The notes under the pieces: model-generated
The model's input: only the letters and a program-made list of their open reading frames with translations
The model's database searches: none
Told to the model about the DNA's origin: nothing
Position numbers and translations under genes: made by a program
Assembly: GCF_016901135.1 (NCBI RefSeq)
Contig: NZ_JAFEVL010000066.1
Span: forward strand, 124,001-188,000
Reading direction: 5' to 3'
DNA from: Martinezella lusitana
GTDB lineage: Bacteria; Pseudomonadota; Alphaproteobacteria; Rhizobiales; Rhizobiaceae
Length of the DNA stretch: 64,000 bases
Shown here: piece by piece, positions 9,690-20,149 of the stretch
Position numbering within the stretch: position 1 is the first letter of the stretch
Layout: the number at the start of each line of letters is the position of its first letter

Positions 9690-9761
9690 CTCGGCAGTTT
9701 TCCCCTTGCCCTGGACAGGGCGGTTCTCGTACCTCTCTTTCTCCCGAGATATCAACAGGCG

Positions 9762-10595
9762 ATGGAAAGTAGCGTGGAAAACCGAACAAGCTTCTTTCAT
9801 CTGCACCTGATTTCTGACTCAACGGGAGAGACTCTCATCTCCGCTGGTCGCGCTGCATCCGTTCAATTCCATGCCACGCAGCCGATCGAGCACGTCTATC
9901 CGCTGATTCGGAATCGCAAGCAGCTCCTGCCGGTTCTCGAAGCAATCGATCATAGTCCTGGTATCGTCCTCTATACGATCGTCGATCGGGAGCTTGCCGA
10001 TTTCATCGACGAGCGATGCCGGGAGATGGGCGTGCCCTGCGTCAATGTTCTCGAACCGGTCATGAATGTCTTTCAGACCTATCTCGGCACGGCATCGCGC
10101 CGCCGGGTCGGGGCGCAGCATGTGATGAATGCCGATTATTTCGCCCGTATCGAAGCGCTGAACTTCACCATGGATCATGATGACGGGCAGATGCCCGATG
10201 ATTATGACGATGCCGATGTCGTCATCATTGGCATCAGCCGCACCTCGAAGACGCCGACCAGCATCTATCTGGCAAACCGCGGTATCAAGACCGCCAATAT
10301 TCCGATCGTGTCAGGCGTACCGTTGCCAGAAAGCCTGGCCAAGGCGACGAAGCCGCTTATCGTTGGGTTAGTCGCGACGACGGATCGGATTTCGCAGGTG
10401 CGCGAAAACCGCATTCTCGGCACGACGCCCGGCTTTGATCGTGGTGACTACACCGATCGCGCCGCAATCTCGGAAGAGCTGAAATATGCCCGCTCGCTCT
10501 GCGCGCGGCACAATTGGCCGATCATCGACGTCACGCGCCGGTCGATCGAAGAGACCGCGGCCGCCATTGTTGCCCTGCGCCCCAAGCTGCGCTAA
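9762..10595 (+). CDS. Pyruvate phosphate dikinase regulatory protein (PDRP, DUF299)
   Basis: 277 residues from MESSVENRTSFFHLHLISDSTGET. The LISDSTGET start and the ADP-binding P-loop GISRTSKTPTS near residues 150-160 mark the family of bifunctional kinase/phosphorylases that switch PPDK or PEP synthase off and on. The frame is open back to 9582, but those residues lie in the origin and do not resemble the family. Here the partner is probably the rhizobial PpdK, which is not in this window. It is first in the rightward run PDRP-maf-aroE-coaE-dnaQ. Confidence 0.92.
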   Translation: MESSVENRTSFFHLHLISDSTGETLISAGRAASVQFHATQPIEHVYPLIRNRKQLLPVLEAIDHSPGIVLYTIVDRELADFIDERCREMGVPCVNVLEPVMNVFQTYLGTASRRRVGAQHVMNADYFARIEALNFTMDHDDGQMPDDYDDADVVIIGISRTSKTPTSIYLANRGIKTANIPIVSGVPLPESLAKATKPLIVGLVATTDRISQVRENRILGTTPGFDRGDYTDRAAISEELKYARSLCARHNWPIIDVTRRSIEETAAAIVALRPKLR

Positions 10596-10628
10596 GCGCT
10601 GCACATCGCTATTTCAAAGGTAGCCGCC

Positions 10629-11228
10629 ATGACCGTGCCCCTTATCCTTGCATCGTCCAGCCCGTTCCGGCGGATGCTGATGGAAAATGCGGGATTGCAT
10701 TTTCAAGCCATCGCCGCCGATATCGACGAGCGCGCAATCGAAGCGCCGCTGGAGCGCGATGGCGCTGGTCCGGATGCCGTGGCCCTGGTGCTGGCCAAGG
10801 CGAAGGCGAAAGAGGTGAGCGATCGCTTTCCCGGCTCGCTTGTCATCGGCTCGGATCAAACCATGTCGCTCGGCAGCCAGGTCTTCCACAAGCCGAAGAC
10901 CATCGCTGATGCCGAAGACCATCTGCGGGTCCTGTCGGGCCAGACGCACCGGCTCAACAGCGCCATCGCTCTGGCGCGCAACGGCGATATCATTTGGGAA
11001 CATGTGTCACACGCCAACCTGACGATGCGTGAGCTATCGGCCGATTTCATCCATCGGCATCTCATCCGTGTCGGCGAGAAGGCATTGTCGAGCGTCGGTG
11101 CCTATCAGCTCGAGGGGGAGGGTATCCAACTCTTCTCCAAGATCGAAGGCGACTATTTTACCATAGTGGGATTGCCGATGTTGCCGCTTCTCCAGCAATT
11201 GCGCGAACTGGGAGCGATCGATGGGTGA
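10629..11228 (+). CDS. maf: Maf family nucleotide pyrophosphatase
   Basis: 199 residues. It has the N-terminal signature LILASSSPFRRMLMENAGL and the active-site region VIGSDQTMSL. The Maf family hydrolyses non-canonical or modified nucleoside triphosphates to monophosphates, and was first named for septum inhibition on overexpression. It lies 33 bp after the PDRP gene and overlaps aroE by 8 bp. Which Maf subfamily it belongs to, and so its exact base preference, cannot be told by eye. Confidence 0.92.
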   Translation: MTVPLILASSSPFRRMLMENAGLHFQAIAADIDERAIEAPLERDGAGPDAVALVLAKAKAKEVSDRFPGSLVIGSDQTMSLGSQVFHKPKTIADAEDHLRVLSGQTHRLNSAIALARNGDIIWEHVSHANLTMRELSADFIHRHLIRVGEKALSSVGAYQLEGEGIQLFSKIEGDYFTIVGLPMLPLLQQLRELGAIDG

Positions 11229-12081
11229 TTCACGTGAAACACAATCTCCGAAAGCCTTCGTCACGGGCCATCCGGTTAAGCATTCGCGTTCGCCGCTGAT
11301 CCATGGCTATTGGCTGCGCCAGCTCGGCCTTGCCGGCAGCTACCGTGCGCATGAAGTCTCCGCGGAAGACTTTCCGGCGTTCATCGCCGCGCTCAAGGAT
11401 CGCTCCGGCGGTTTTGTCGGCGGCAACGTGACGATCCCGCACAAGGAAGTGGCATTCAAATTAGCGGACCGGCCGGACGAATTGTCTAAGGAGCTCGGCG
11501 CTTCCAATACCCTGTGGCTTGAGGACGGGCTGCTTCACGCGACCAATACCGATGGTCGCGGCTTCACGGCAAATCTCGATAAGCGTCATCCCGGCTGGGA
11601 TCGCAGCGAGCGGGCCGTCATCCTTGGTGCCGGCGGCGCCAGCCGCGCCGTCATACAGGCTGTGCGCGATCGTGGTTTCAAGGAGATCCACGTCGTCAAT
11701 CGCACGGTCGAGCGCGCGCAGGAACTGGCGGATCGGTTTGGCGAGCGGGTGCATGCGCATCCCATCGCAGCGCTTGGTGAGGTCATGCAGGGCGTCGGCC
11801 TGTTCATCAATACCACGTCGCTCGGCATGGATGGCGAAGCTGCCCCGCGGATCGATTTCTCGCCCCTTGCGGATGGGGCTGTCGTGACGGACATTGTCTA
11901 TGTGCCGCTGAAGACACCGCTTCTGGCCCAGGCCGAGGAACAGGGCTTTGCCGTTGTCGACGGTCTTGGCATGCTGTTGCATCAGGCCGTGCCGGGCTTT
12001 GAAAAATGGTTCGGAAAACGCCCGGTGGTCGATGAAGCCCTGAGGGCTTTGATCATCGCGGACATGGACAGACACACATGA
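11221..12081 (+). CDS. aroE: Shikimate dehydrogenase (NADP+)
   Basis: 286 residues. The substrate loop GHPVKHSRSPLIHGYW, the catalytic lysine in NVTIPHKE, the NADP motif LGAGGASRAVIQAV and the TDIVYVPLKTPLL segment all identify AroE. It reduces 3-dehydroshikimate in aromatic biosynthesis. The first ~10 residues (MGDSRETQSP) precede the fold; a parS site is written in these codons. It overlaps maf by 8 bp and coaE by 4 bp (ATGA), so translation is probably coupled. Confidence 0.95.
   Translation: MGDSRETQSPKAFVTGHPVKHSRSPLIHGYWLRQLGLAGSYRAHEVSAEDFPAFIAALKDRSGGFVGGNVTIPHKEVAFKLADRPDELSKELGASNTLWLEDGLLHATNTDGRGFTANLDKRHPGWDRSERAVILGAGGASRAVIQAVRDRGFKEIHVVNRTVERAQELADRFGERVHAHPIAALGEVMQGVGLFINTTSLGMDGEAAPRIDFSPLADGAVVTDIVYVPLKTPLLAQAEEQGFAVVDGLGMLLHQAVPGFEKWFGKRPVVDEALRALIIADMDRHT
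11226..11241. other. parS: parS centromere site 4 (start of aroE)
   Basis: TGATTCACGTGAAACA differs at one base (position 3) from canonical parS. It spans the maf stop and aroE codons 2-7, on the far side of oriC from the other sites. Confidence 0.9.
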
Positions 12082-12695
12082 TCAGAATCGGCCTCACGGG
12101 ATCGATCGGGATGGGAAAGTCGACCTCGGGAAAACTGTTCGCCGAAGCCGGCATCCCGGTGAACGACTCCGATGCGGTGGTGCACGATCTCTACGAAAGC
12201 GAAGCGGTTCCCTTAGTCGAAGCTGCTTTCCCCGGTTCCGCCAGAGACGGGGTGGTCGATCGGCAGGAACTCGGCCGGCAGCTTGCGGACGATCCATCGG
12301 GCTTCAAGCGGCTGGAAGCGATCGTACATCCGCTGGTGCGCAAGCGCGAGCGTCTGTTCCTCGAACGTCAGCGGCAAGCCGGCGCCGATATGGTGGTGCT
12401 CGATATCCCGCTGCTGTTCGAGACCGGTGCGGACAAAAGAGTGGACAAGATCGTCGTCGTTAGCTGCGACCCACAGATTCAAAGGCAAAGGGTGCTTGCC
12501 CGGCCGGGCATGACGGAGGAAAAATTCAATATGATTCTCTCCCGCCAGACGCCGGATGCGGAAAAGCGGGCGCGCGCCGATTATGTCATCGATACCGGCC
12601 GGAGCATCGATGCGGCGCGCGAACAGGTAAAAGAGATCATAGCGGACCTGCGGCAAAAGCCGCAGATTGACGAATCAAAAGGCGGAGAGCCCTGA
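12078..12695 (+). CDS. coaE: Dephospho-CoA kinase
   Basis: 205 residues. The P-loop GLTGSIGMGKSTSGKLF stands at the N-terminus. Next comes the family's IPVNDSDAVVHDLYE segment, then VVLDIPLLFETG and a lid region with LARPGMTEEKFNMILSRQ. It phosphorylates the ribose 3'-OH of dephospho-CoA, the last step of CoA synthesis. The start overlaps the aroE stop by ATGA. It ends one base before the dnaQ start. Confidence 0.95.
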   Translation: MIRIGLTGSIGMGKSTSGKLFAEAGIPVNDSDAVVHDLYESEAVPLVEAAFPGSARDGVVDRQELGRQLADDPSGFKRLEAIVHPLVRKRERLFLERQRQAGADMVVLDIPLLFETGADKRVDKIVVVSCDPQIQRQRVLARPGMTEEKFNMILSRQTPDAEKRARADYVIDTGRSIDAAREQVKEIIADLRQKPQIDESKGGEP

Positions 12696-12696
12696 T

Positions 12697-13413
12697 ATGC
12701 GCGAGATCATCTTCGATACGGAAACCACCGGGCTCGACAACAGGGCGGATCGCATCATCGAAATCGGCGGCATCGAGCTCATCAACCATTTTCCAACAGG
12801 CAAGACGCTGCATCTCTTCATCAATCCGGGTGATCGCAAGGTTCATCCGGACGCACTCGCCGTGCATGGCATTACCGACGAGTCCCTGAAGGACAAGCCG
12901 CCCTTCGCCGATGTCGCAGATCAGATCCTCGAATTCTTCGCCGGCGCCAAATGGATCGCGCATAACGCCACCTTCGACATGGGCTTCGTCAATGCCGAAT
13001 TCGCGAGGCTCGGCCGGCCGCCGATCCTGCCTGATATGGTGACCGACACCCTGGCCATGGCGCGCCGCAAGCATCCGATGGGTCCGAACTCGCTCGATGC
13101 GCTCTGCCGGCGCTACGGCATCGACAACTCCCATCGCACTCAACACGGAGCTCTTCTCGACTCCGAGCTGCTTGCCGAAGTCTATATCGAGATGATCGGC
13201 GGCCGGCAGACCGCGCTCGGCCTTGGCAGCAGCAACGGGTCATCGGCGCGCTCCCGTCAGAATGACGATGGGGAGGAGATCGTCGCGGATATTATGGCGC
13301 GGCCTGATCCTCTGCCGAGCCGTCTGAGCGAAGAAGAACTGTCCGCCCATGCGGCGCTGGTTGCCAAGCTCGGCGTGAAGGGGATCTGGTCCAAATATCG
13401 CGCCTCCGAATAG
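12697..13413 (+). CDS. dnaQ: DNA polymerase III epsilon subunit (3'-5' proofreading exonuclease)
   Basis: 238 residues. DEDDh exonuclease motifs are visible: Exo I FDTETTGLD, Exo II HNATFDMGF, and Exo III with the histidine in HRTQHGALLDSELLAEVY. The C-terminal tail (about residues 180-238) is the part that tethers epsilon to alpha. An ATG at 12667 is in frame but lies inside coaE. The ATG at 12697 has GGAGAG upstream and starts MREIIFDTET, the family N-terminus. Together with holA at the window edge it gives two Pol III subunits near oriC. Confidence 0.95.
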   Translation: MREIIFDTETTGLDNRADRIIEIGGIELINHFPTGKTLHLFINPGDRKVHPDALAVHGITDESLKDKPPFADVADQILEFFAGAKWIAHNATFDMGFVNAEFARLGRPPILPDMVTDTLAMARRKHPMGPNSLDALCRRYGIDNSHRTQHGALLDSELLAEVYIEMIGGRQTALGLGSSNGSSARSRQNDDGEEIVADIMARPDPLPSRLSEEELSAHAALVAKLGVKGIWSKYRASE

Positions 13414-13435
13414 AAGCGCGTCTCGAGGCACCAAA

Positions 13436-13473
13436 AGAAAATGCCCGGACATCGATCCGGGCATTTCTGTTTT
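13436..13473. terminator. Bidirectional terminator between dnaQ and secB
   Basis: ATGCCCGGA-CATCGA-TCCGGGCAT is a 9-bp GC-rich stem. It is flanked by AAAAGAAA on one side and TTTCTGTTTT on the other, suiting the two converging genes. Confidence 0.85.
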
Positions 13474-13496
13474 CAATGATAGAAACTTATCGAGGC

Positions 13497-13979
13497 TTAG
13501 TTCGGAACGGCCGAAACCTGGGCGCGGGCCTGTTCTTCGGCCATCCGCTGCGTAAACATCTGTGCGAAATCGATGGGGTCGATCATCAGGGGCGGGAAGC
13601 CGCCATTGCGCGTGATATCGGCGATGATCTGGCGAGCGAAGGGGAACAGCAGGCGCGGGCACTCGATGAAGAGCAGCGGCAGCATGTGTTCCTGCGGGAA
13701 GCCGGTGACACGGAAGACGCCGCCATAGACCAGCTCGGTATGGAAGAGAACCCGTTCGCCATCCTTGGCTTCGGCATTCAGCGTCAATACGACGTCGAAA
13801 TCCGAATCCGACAGCGGATTGGCGTTGACGTTGACATTGATATTGATGTCGGGAGCATTTTCCCGGGCCTGAAGCGAGCGCGGAGCACCCGGATTTTCGA
13901 AGGAAAGATCCTTGGTGTACTGAGCAAGGATGCTAAGGCTTGGGCTGGCTGCGCCGTTACCGCTGGTCTCGTTGGCCAT
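13497..13979 (-). CDS. secB: Protein-export chaperone SecB
   Basis: 160 residues. SecB features are ILAQYTKDLSFENPGAP near residue 20, NINVNVNANPLSDSDFDVVL, and the proline-rich PPLMIDPIDFAQMF motif before the C-terminal helix. SecB holds preproteins unfolded for SecA. The tail after the last helix is short (RAQVSAVPN). It converges with dnaQ at a shared terminator and is not in an obvious operon. Confidence 0.94.
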   Translation of the reverse strand: MANETSGNGAASPSLSILAQYTKDLSFENPGAPRSLQARENAPDININVNVNANPLSDSDFDVVLTLNAEAKDGERVLFHTELVYGGVFRVTGFPQEHMLPLLFIECPRLLFPFARQIIADITRNGGFPPLMIDPIDFAQMFTQRMAEEQARAQVSAVPN

Positions 13980-14072
13980 GGGGGTGTCCTCTCACGTCAA
14001 TAGGTGTCGCCATCTAGCATTTCGAATTCGGGCTTACAACCCTTATGCCCCGGCGCTTTTTGGACTGCTGCT

Positions 14073-14591
14073 CTAGTCCTCGAGCCGCTTCTGATCGGAC
14101 CAGGGCGAGTTGCGCTTGGGTTCGCGATGGAAATCGGTTTCGTCGAGATCGACGACCGTTCCGGGTTTGCTTGGCTGAGCCTGCGGACCGGCGCCCGGTC
14201 CTTGGCCGCGTCGAAAGGCGCGGGAATTGCCGACGACGACGATACGGTTGCGCAGCATCCTCCAGGCGAGATCGCGCACGGCCGGAATGAAAAGCAGCAG
14301 GCCGATGATATCGGAGATGAAGCCCGGCAGCATCAGGAAGAAGGCTGCGATAACGATCATGGCGCCATGCACCATCTCGCGGCCAGGATCGCCCCCGTTG
14401 CGGCTCTCGGTCGAGATGCGCTGGAGAATGCCGATCCCCTGAATTCTCAAGAGCGCCGCACCGAGCAGGGCGCTGAGGATCACCAGGCCCAGCGTCGCCC
14501 AGACGCCAACCATCTTTCCGATGACGATGAAGCCGGCGATTTCCGCAAGCGGCATCAGAAAAACGAAGATAGGTAGAAGCGATAGGCGCAT
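14073..14591 (-). CDS. fxsA: FxsA family membrane protein
   Basis: 172 residues with an N-terminal membrane segment (LLPIFVFLMPLAEIAGFIVI) and further hydrophobic stretches around VGVWATLGLVILSALLGAALL, GAMIVIAAFFLMLPGFISDI and IGLLLFIPAVRDL. The LLPGFISD motif is typical of FxsA. In E. coli the homologue relieves exclusion of phage T7 by F; the general role is unknown. The polar C-terminus (about residues 125-172) is rich in R, G, P and Q. It diverges from the Tim44-domain gene. Confidence 0.88.
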   Translation of the reverse strand: MRLSLLPIFVFLMPLAEIAGFIVIGKMVGVWATLGLVILSALLGAALLRIQGIGILQRISTESRNGGDPGREMVHGAMIVIAAFFLMLPGFISDIIGLLLFIPAVRDLAWRMLRNRIVVVGNSRAFRRGQGPGAGPQAQPSKPGTVVDLDETDFHREPKRNSPWSDQKRLED

Positions 14592-14737
14592 GTTATCCTG
14601 GTCCTGAACGCGGGTTTCTCGGCATAAGCGTTAGTTGATCGCGCATAATAAAGAAACTGGTCCGCTATTTGAATGATAGATGGATGCGGACTATATGGGG
14701 ATTGAAACTTTAATTTTAACGGTGGTTCCGATACGAG
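14592..14737. promoter_or_regulatory. Divergent promoter region fxsA / Tim44-domain gene
   Basis: 146 bp between two divergent starts. It has an AT-rich part (GGGGATTGAAACTTTAATTT near 14698-14717) suitable for a promoter; no individual operator could be assigned. Confidence 0.4.
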
Positions 14738-15439
14738 ATGGGTGCAAACGACTTTGTGACGATCTTTTTCCTGGTGGCAGCGGTGCTGATCTTCTTTCAG
14801 TTGCGCAGTGTCCTTGGCCGCCGCACGGGGAATGAGAAGCCGCCGCGTGATCTCTATGGTTCCGCCGATCCGGTGACTGGCCCGACGCCGCCGGATGCCG
14901 GCAAGGTAGTGACCTTGCCGCGTCGCGATGCGGCGGAAGAGGAGGATCGCTTCGTCGCCATCGACGCCTTCACGCCGGCCGGCACGCCGCTCAACGATTC
15001 GCTGCGTGAAGTGAGCAAAGCAGATCCCGCCTTCAATCCGAAGGAATTCGTCAATGGCGCCAGCATGGCCTACGAGATGATCGTCATGGCCTTTGCCGAT
15101 GGCGATCGCAAGGCGCTGAAGGGCTTGCTTTCGCGCGAGGTCTATGACGGCTTCGACGCTGCTATAGCCGATCGCGAGACCAAGGGTGAAAAGGTCAAAT
15201 CGACCTTTGTCGGTATCGACAAGGCCGATATCGTCACCGCCGAGATGAAGGGAACGGAAGCCTTAGTCACCATGCGCATCGTCAGCCAGATGATCTCCGC
15301 GACCTACGACAAGGCCGACGTGCTGATCGACGGCGACGCCGAGGCCGTGGCGGAGGTCAGCGATCTCTGGACTTTCGCACGCGATACCCGTTCCCGCGAT
15401 CCGAACTGGAAACTTGTGGCGACCGAATCTGAACAATGA
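14738..15439 (+). CDS. Tim44-like domain membrane-anchored protein
   Basis: 233 residues. One N-terminal membrane segment (FVTIFFLVAAVLIFFQLRSVLG) is followed by a polar linker of about 60 residues and a Tim44-like domain from about residue 95 (FNPKEFVNGASMAYEMIVMAF to the end). Mitochondrial Tim44 recruits the import motor. In alphaproteobacteria the related proteins sit on the inner membrane, and their role is less clear. The domain is in the NTF2-like fold class. It overlaps mltA by 4 bp and heads the run Tim44-mltA-smr-xre. Confidence 0.85.
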   Translation: MGANDFVTIFFLVAAVLIFFQLRSVLGRRTGNEKPPRDLYGSADPVTGPTPPDAGKVVTLPRRDAAEEEDRFVAIDAFTPAGTPLNDSLREVSKADPAFNPKEFVNGASMAYEMIVMAFADGDRKALKGLLSREVYDGFDAAIADRETKGEKVKSTFVGIDKADIVTAEMKGTEALVTMRIVSQMISATYDKADVLIDGDAEAVAEVSDLWTFARDTRSRDPNWKLVATESEQ

Positions 15440-16554
15440 CGAGCCCATTGCAGGATTTCAGACTGGAACCGGCAACCTTCGCCGATCTGAAGGGCTGGAA
15501 GGACGATGATCCTTCCAGCCTTTTTCGCGCCATGAAGGACTGTCGAACCCATATCCGCGACGTAAAGCCCTACCGCACCGGCGCTGCCGGGCTGACCGCC
15601 GATGAACTTCTGGTTCTGCTCGATGCCGCTGAGGATTGCGAACCGCGCGATGCGGCAGAGGCACGTGCCTTCTTCGAAGAGCATTGCCAGCCCTTTTTCA
15701 TTCGCCGCGGTGATGGTGGAAATGGTTTCGTGACGGCATTTTTTGAGCCGGAGATCGAGGTTTCGGCCACGCCGGACCAAACCTATCGCTATCCCTTCTA
15801 CCGGCGACCGGATGATCTGATCGACCTGGACGACGGCAATCGGCCTGCGGATCTCGACCCGTCCTATATGTTCGGACGCCTCCGCGACGGTGCGATTTCA
15901 GCCTGTCCCGATCGCGGCGAGATCGATCGCGGTTATCTTGAGGGCAAGGGGTTGGAGATCGCCTGGGCGAAATCCAAGGTCGATGTCTTCTTTGTACATG
16001 TGCAGGGCGCTGCCCGCTTGCGTTATCCGGACGGGCGCATGGGCCGCATCACCTATGCCGCCAAGGCCGGACATCCCTTCTCCGCGGTCGGGCGCCTGCT
16101 CATCGAGCGGGGTATGCTCGATCGCGCAACGATATCAATGCAGACGATCCGCGACTGGCTTTATGCCCACCCACGCGAGGTCGACGAGGTTCTCTGGCAC
16201 AATCGGTCCTACATTTTCTTTCGCGAGGCAGACGTCAGCGATCGCACCCTCGGTCCGATCGCCGCCGCCAAGGTGCCTCTGGTTGCCGGTCGTTCCCTGG
16301 CGGTGGATCGCCTGATCCATACCTTCGGCTTTCCGTTCTTTATTCGCTCTGAAAGCCTCACTCATCTCGATGCCGGCAAGCCTTTCGCGCGGCTGATGCT
16401 GGCGCTGGATACAGGCTCCGCCATCGTCGGGCCGGCGCGCGGCGATATCTTTACCGGTTCGGGCTATGATGCCGGGGAGCTCGCCGGCACAGTGCGCAAT
16501 GACGCCGATTTTTATATATTCATTCCAAAGGCGGCGGCGCGAAGGTTCGGCTGA
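15436..16554 (+). CDS. mltA: MltA-type lytic transglycosylase
   Basis: 372 residues. The MltA domain and C-terminal 3D domain are recognisable from FFEPEIEVSATPDQTYRYPF, IAWAKSKVDVFFVHVQGAARL and ALDTGSAIVGPARGDIFTGSG, which contains the conserved aspartate region. MltA cleaves peptidoglycan with 1,6-anhydro-MurNAc formation. Unlike the E. coli lipoprotein, this protein starts MTSPLQDFRLEPATFADLKG with no signal peptide or lipobox. An in-frame TGA at 15430-15432 rules out a longer N-terminus. It overlaps the Tim44 gene (4 bp) and smr (1 bp). Confidence 0.9.
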   Translation: MTSPLQDFRLEPATFADLKGWKDDDPSSLFRAMKDCRTHIRDVKPYRTGAAGLTADELLVLLDAAEDCEPRDAAEARAFFEEHCQPFFIRRGDGGNGFVTAFFEPEIEVSATPDQTYRYPFYRRPDDLIDLDDGNRPADLDPSYMFGRLRDGAISACPDRGEIDRGYLEGKGLEIAWAKSKVDVFFVHVQGAARLRYPDGRMGRITYAAKAGHPFSAVGRLLIERGMLDRATISMQTIRDWLYAHPREVDEVLWHNRSYIFFREADVSDRTLGPIAAAKVPLVAGRSLAVDRLIHTFGFPFFIRSESLTHLDAGKPFARLMLALDTGSAIVGPARGDIFTGSGYDAGELAGTVRNDADFYIFIPKAAARRFG

Positions 16555-17138
16555 TGGCCTCGGAACGAAAAGACAAGGAGCGCAAGCTCAGCGCGGAGGA
16601 CCGCATCCTCTGGGGCAGGGTAGCCAAGAGCACCCGGCCCATGGCCGGCCGAATGGCCGATATGGAGGCTTTCGAAGCAGCGCTGGCAGCTGAAGCGGCG
16701 AGCGAGGAAAAGGCCCGCGCCGCAAAGGCGGGAACGGCTCCGGTGCCAACCGACCCGCAAAATGGCCCGACGCCTGCCAAACAGCCTTCCGGCCGGCACC
16801 ATCAGCTCGAACGTCCGGTCAAGCGCAAGATCGCCAAGGGGCGGCTGGCGCTGGAGGCCAGGATCGATCTTCACGGCCTTATCCAGAGCGAGGCGCATGG
16901 CATGCTTCTGGATTTCCTCCTGCGCGCCCATGGCCGCGGGCTTCGCCATGTGCTCGTCATAACAGGCAAGGGCAGCTCCATGGGCAGCGAAGGGGCGCTC
17001 AAGCGTGCGGTACCGCTCTGGTTTTCCAAGCCGGAATTCCGCTTTCTGATCTCGTCATACGAGACGGCGGCGCAACATCACGGCGGCGACGGCGCGCTCT
17101 ATATCCGCCTGTCGCGCCCAAAGGGGGACAAGCCTTGA
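16554..17138 (+). CDS. Smr domain protein
   Basis: 194 residues. A charged, Ala/Lys-rich N-terminal half (about 1-95) is followed by an Smr domain: ARIDLHGLIQSEAHGMLLDFL, then HVLVITGKGSSMGSEGALKRAV and a C-terminal HHGGDGALYIRLSR. The LDLHG-like and TGKG-type motifs are typical of Smr nucleases or RNA-binding proteins. It starts in a TGATG overlap with mltA and ends overlapping the XRE gene by 4 bp, so it is translated within the same operon. Its substrate is unknown. Confidence 0.88.
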   Translation: MASERKDKERKLSAEDRILWGRVAKSTRPMAGRMADMEAFEAALAAEAASEEKARAAKAGTAPVPTDPQNGPTPAKQPSGRHHQLERPVKRKIAKGRLALEARIDLHGLIQSEAHGMLLDFLLRAHGRGLRHVLVITGKGSSMGSEGALKRAVPLWFSKPEFRFLISSYETAAQHHGGDGALYIRLSRPKGDKP

Positions 17139-17500
17139 CCCCTTTCGGCGAAGCGGTGCGAAAGCTCAGACTGCGCAAGGGCGTCTCGCAGAAGGAAATG
17201 GCGGCCGCACTGAATGTGACGCCGGCTTATTTATCCGCCTTAGAACACGGAAAACGCGGAACGCCGACCTTCGATCTGCTGCAGCGCATCGCCGGATATT
17301 TCAACATCATCTGGGACGAAGCCGAGGAATTGTTCCTGCTGGCGCGCTTTTCCGACCCCCGCATCGTCGTCGACACGTCGGGGCTTGCACCCGAATATAC
17401 GGCCTTCATCAACCGCTTGGCCGGCAAGATTCGCAATCTTGACGCAGCAACGATACAAGAGCTATCCCGGGTTCTCGAAAATGGCGGTAAATCAGGCTGA
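17135..17500 (+). CDS. XRE-family helix-turn-helix regulator
   Basis: 121 residues. The N-terminal HTH_3 domain covers about residues 5-60: LRLRKGVSQKEMAAALNVTPAYLSALEHGKRGTP is split as turn and recognition helices. The C-terminal half (FSDPRIVVDTSGLAPEYTAF to the end) is a small helical region without an enzyme motif. It overlaps smr by 4 bp and precedes gyrB by 148 bp. Whether it controls its own operon or gyrB is not shown by the sequence. Confidence 0.88.
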   Translation: MTPFGEAVRKLRLRKGVSQKEMAAALNVTPAYLSALEHGKRGTPTFDLLQRIAGYFNIIWDEAEELFLLARFSDPRIVVDTSGLAPEYTAFINRLAGKIRNLDAATIQELSRVLENGGKSG

Positions 17501-17648
17501 AAAGCGCCTTAATCCCCTGTTTTATACCTGATTTCGGGGCCTTCCGTTTGGAAGTTCGGGGTGAAACATCCTATATTCAGGGAAAGAAAAACCGCTGATT
17601 CGTTAGGGATCGGCGAGATTCTCTAAACACTGGAAAGACTTCAATAAA
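17501..17648. promoter_or_regulatory. gyrB upstream region
   Basis: 148 bp between the XRE gene and gyrB. It contains a small hairpin CTTCC-GTTT-GGAAG near 17541-17554 and an AT-rich stretch close to the gyrB start. gyrB promoters are often supercoiling-sensitive, but no specific element was identified. Confidence 0.35.
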
Positions 17649-20084
<2,436 letters not shown>

Positions 20085-20103
20085 TCCCTGTCACAAGAAA
20101 CAA

Positions 20104-20138
20104 AAAAGGCCCGCCAGAATATCTGGTGGGCCTTTTCC
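20104..20138. terminator. Terminator after gyrB
   Basis: AAAAAAGGCCCGCCAGA, a short loop, then TCTGGTGGGCCTTTT form a 13-bp stem with one G-T pair. A-rich and T-rich flanks suit both gyrB and the converging nitroreductase gene. Confidence 0.9.
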
Positions 20139-20149
20139 ATTGATATCAA

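Larger units (their letters stand above)
9385..9761. other. oriC: Putative chromosomal replication origin (oriC)
   Basis: The ~380-bp gap between hemE and the divergent PDRP gene holds several DnaA-box-like 9-mers. There is a perfect TTATCCACA at 9629-9637 (+). TTTTCCACA lies at 9681-9689 (minus) and TTATCCCCA at 9592-9600 (minus), each with one mismatch. CTTTCCACA lies at 9525-9533 (minus) with two. The hemE side (about 9385-9425) is AT-rich (TATAAAATCAAATATATATC) and could be the unwinding element. The chromosomal origin has been localised next to hemE in Caulobacter crescentus and Sinorhizobium meliloti. No CtrA TTAA-N7-TTAA site was seen. Confidence 0.88.

Noticed and set aside
9582..9761. 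N-terminal extension of the PDRP gene into the origin
   Set aside because: The extension contains DnaA boxes and shows no family similarity; ATG 9762 gives the normal protein.
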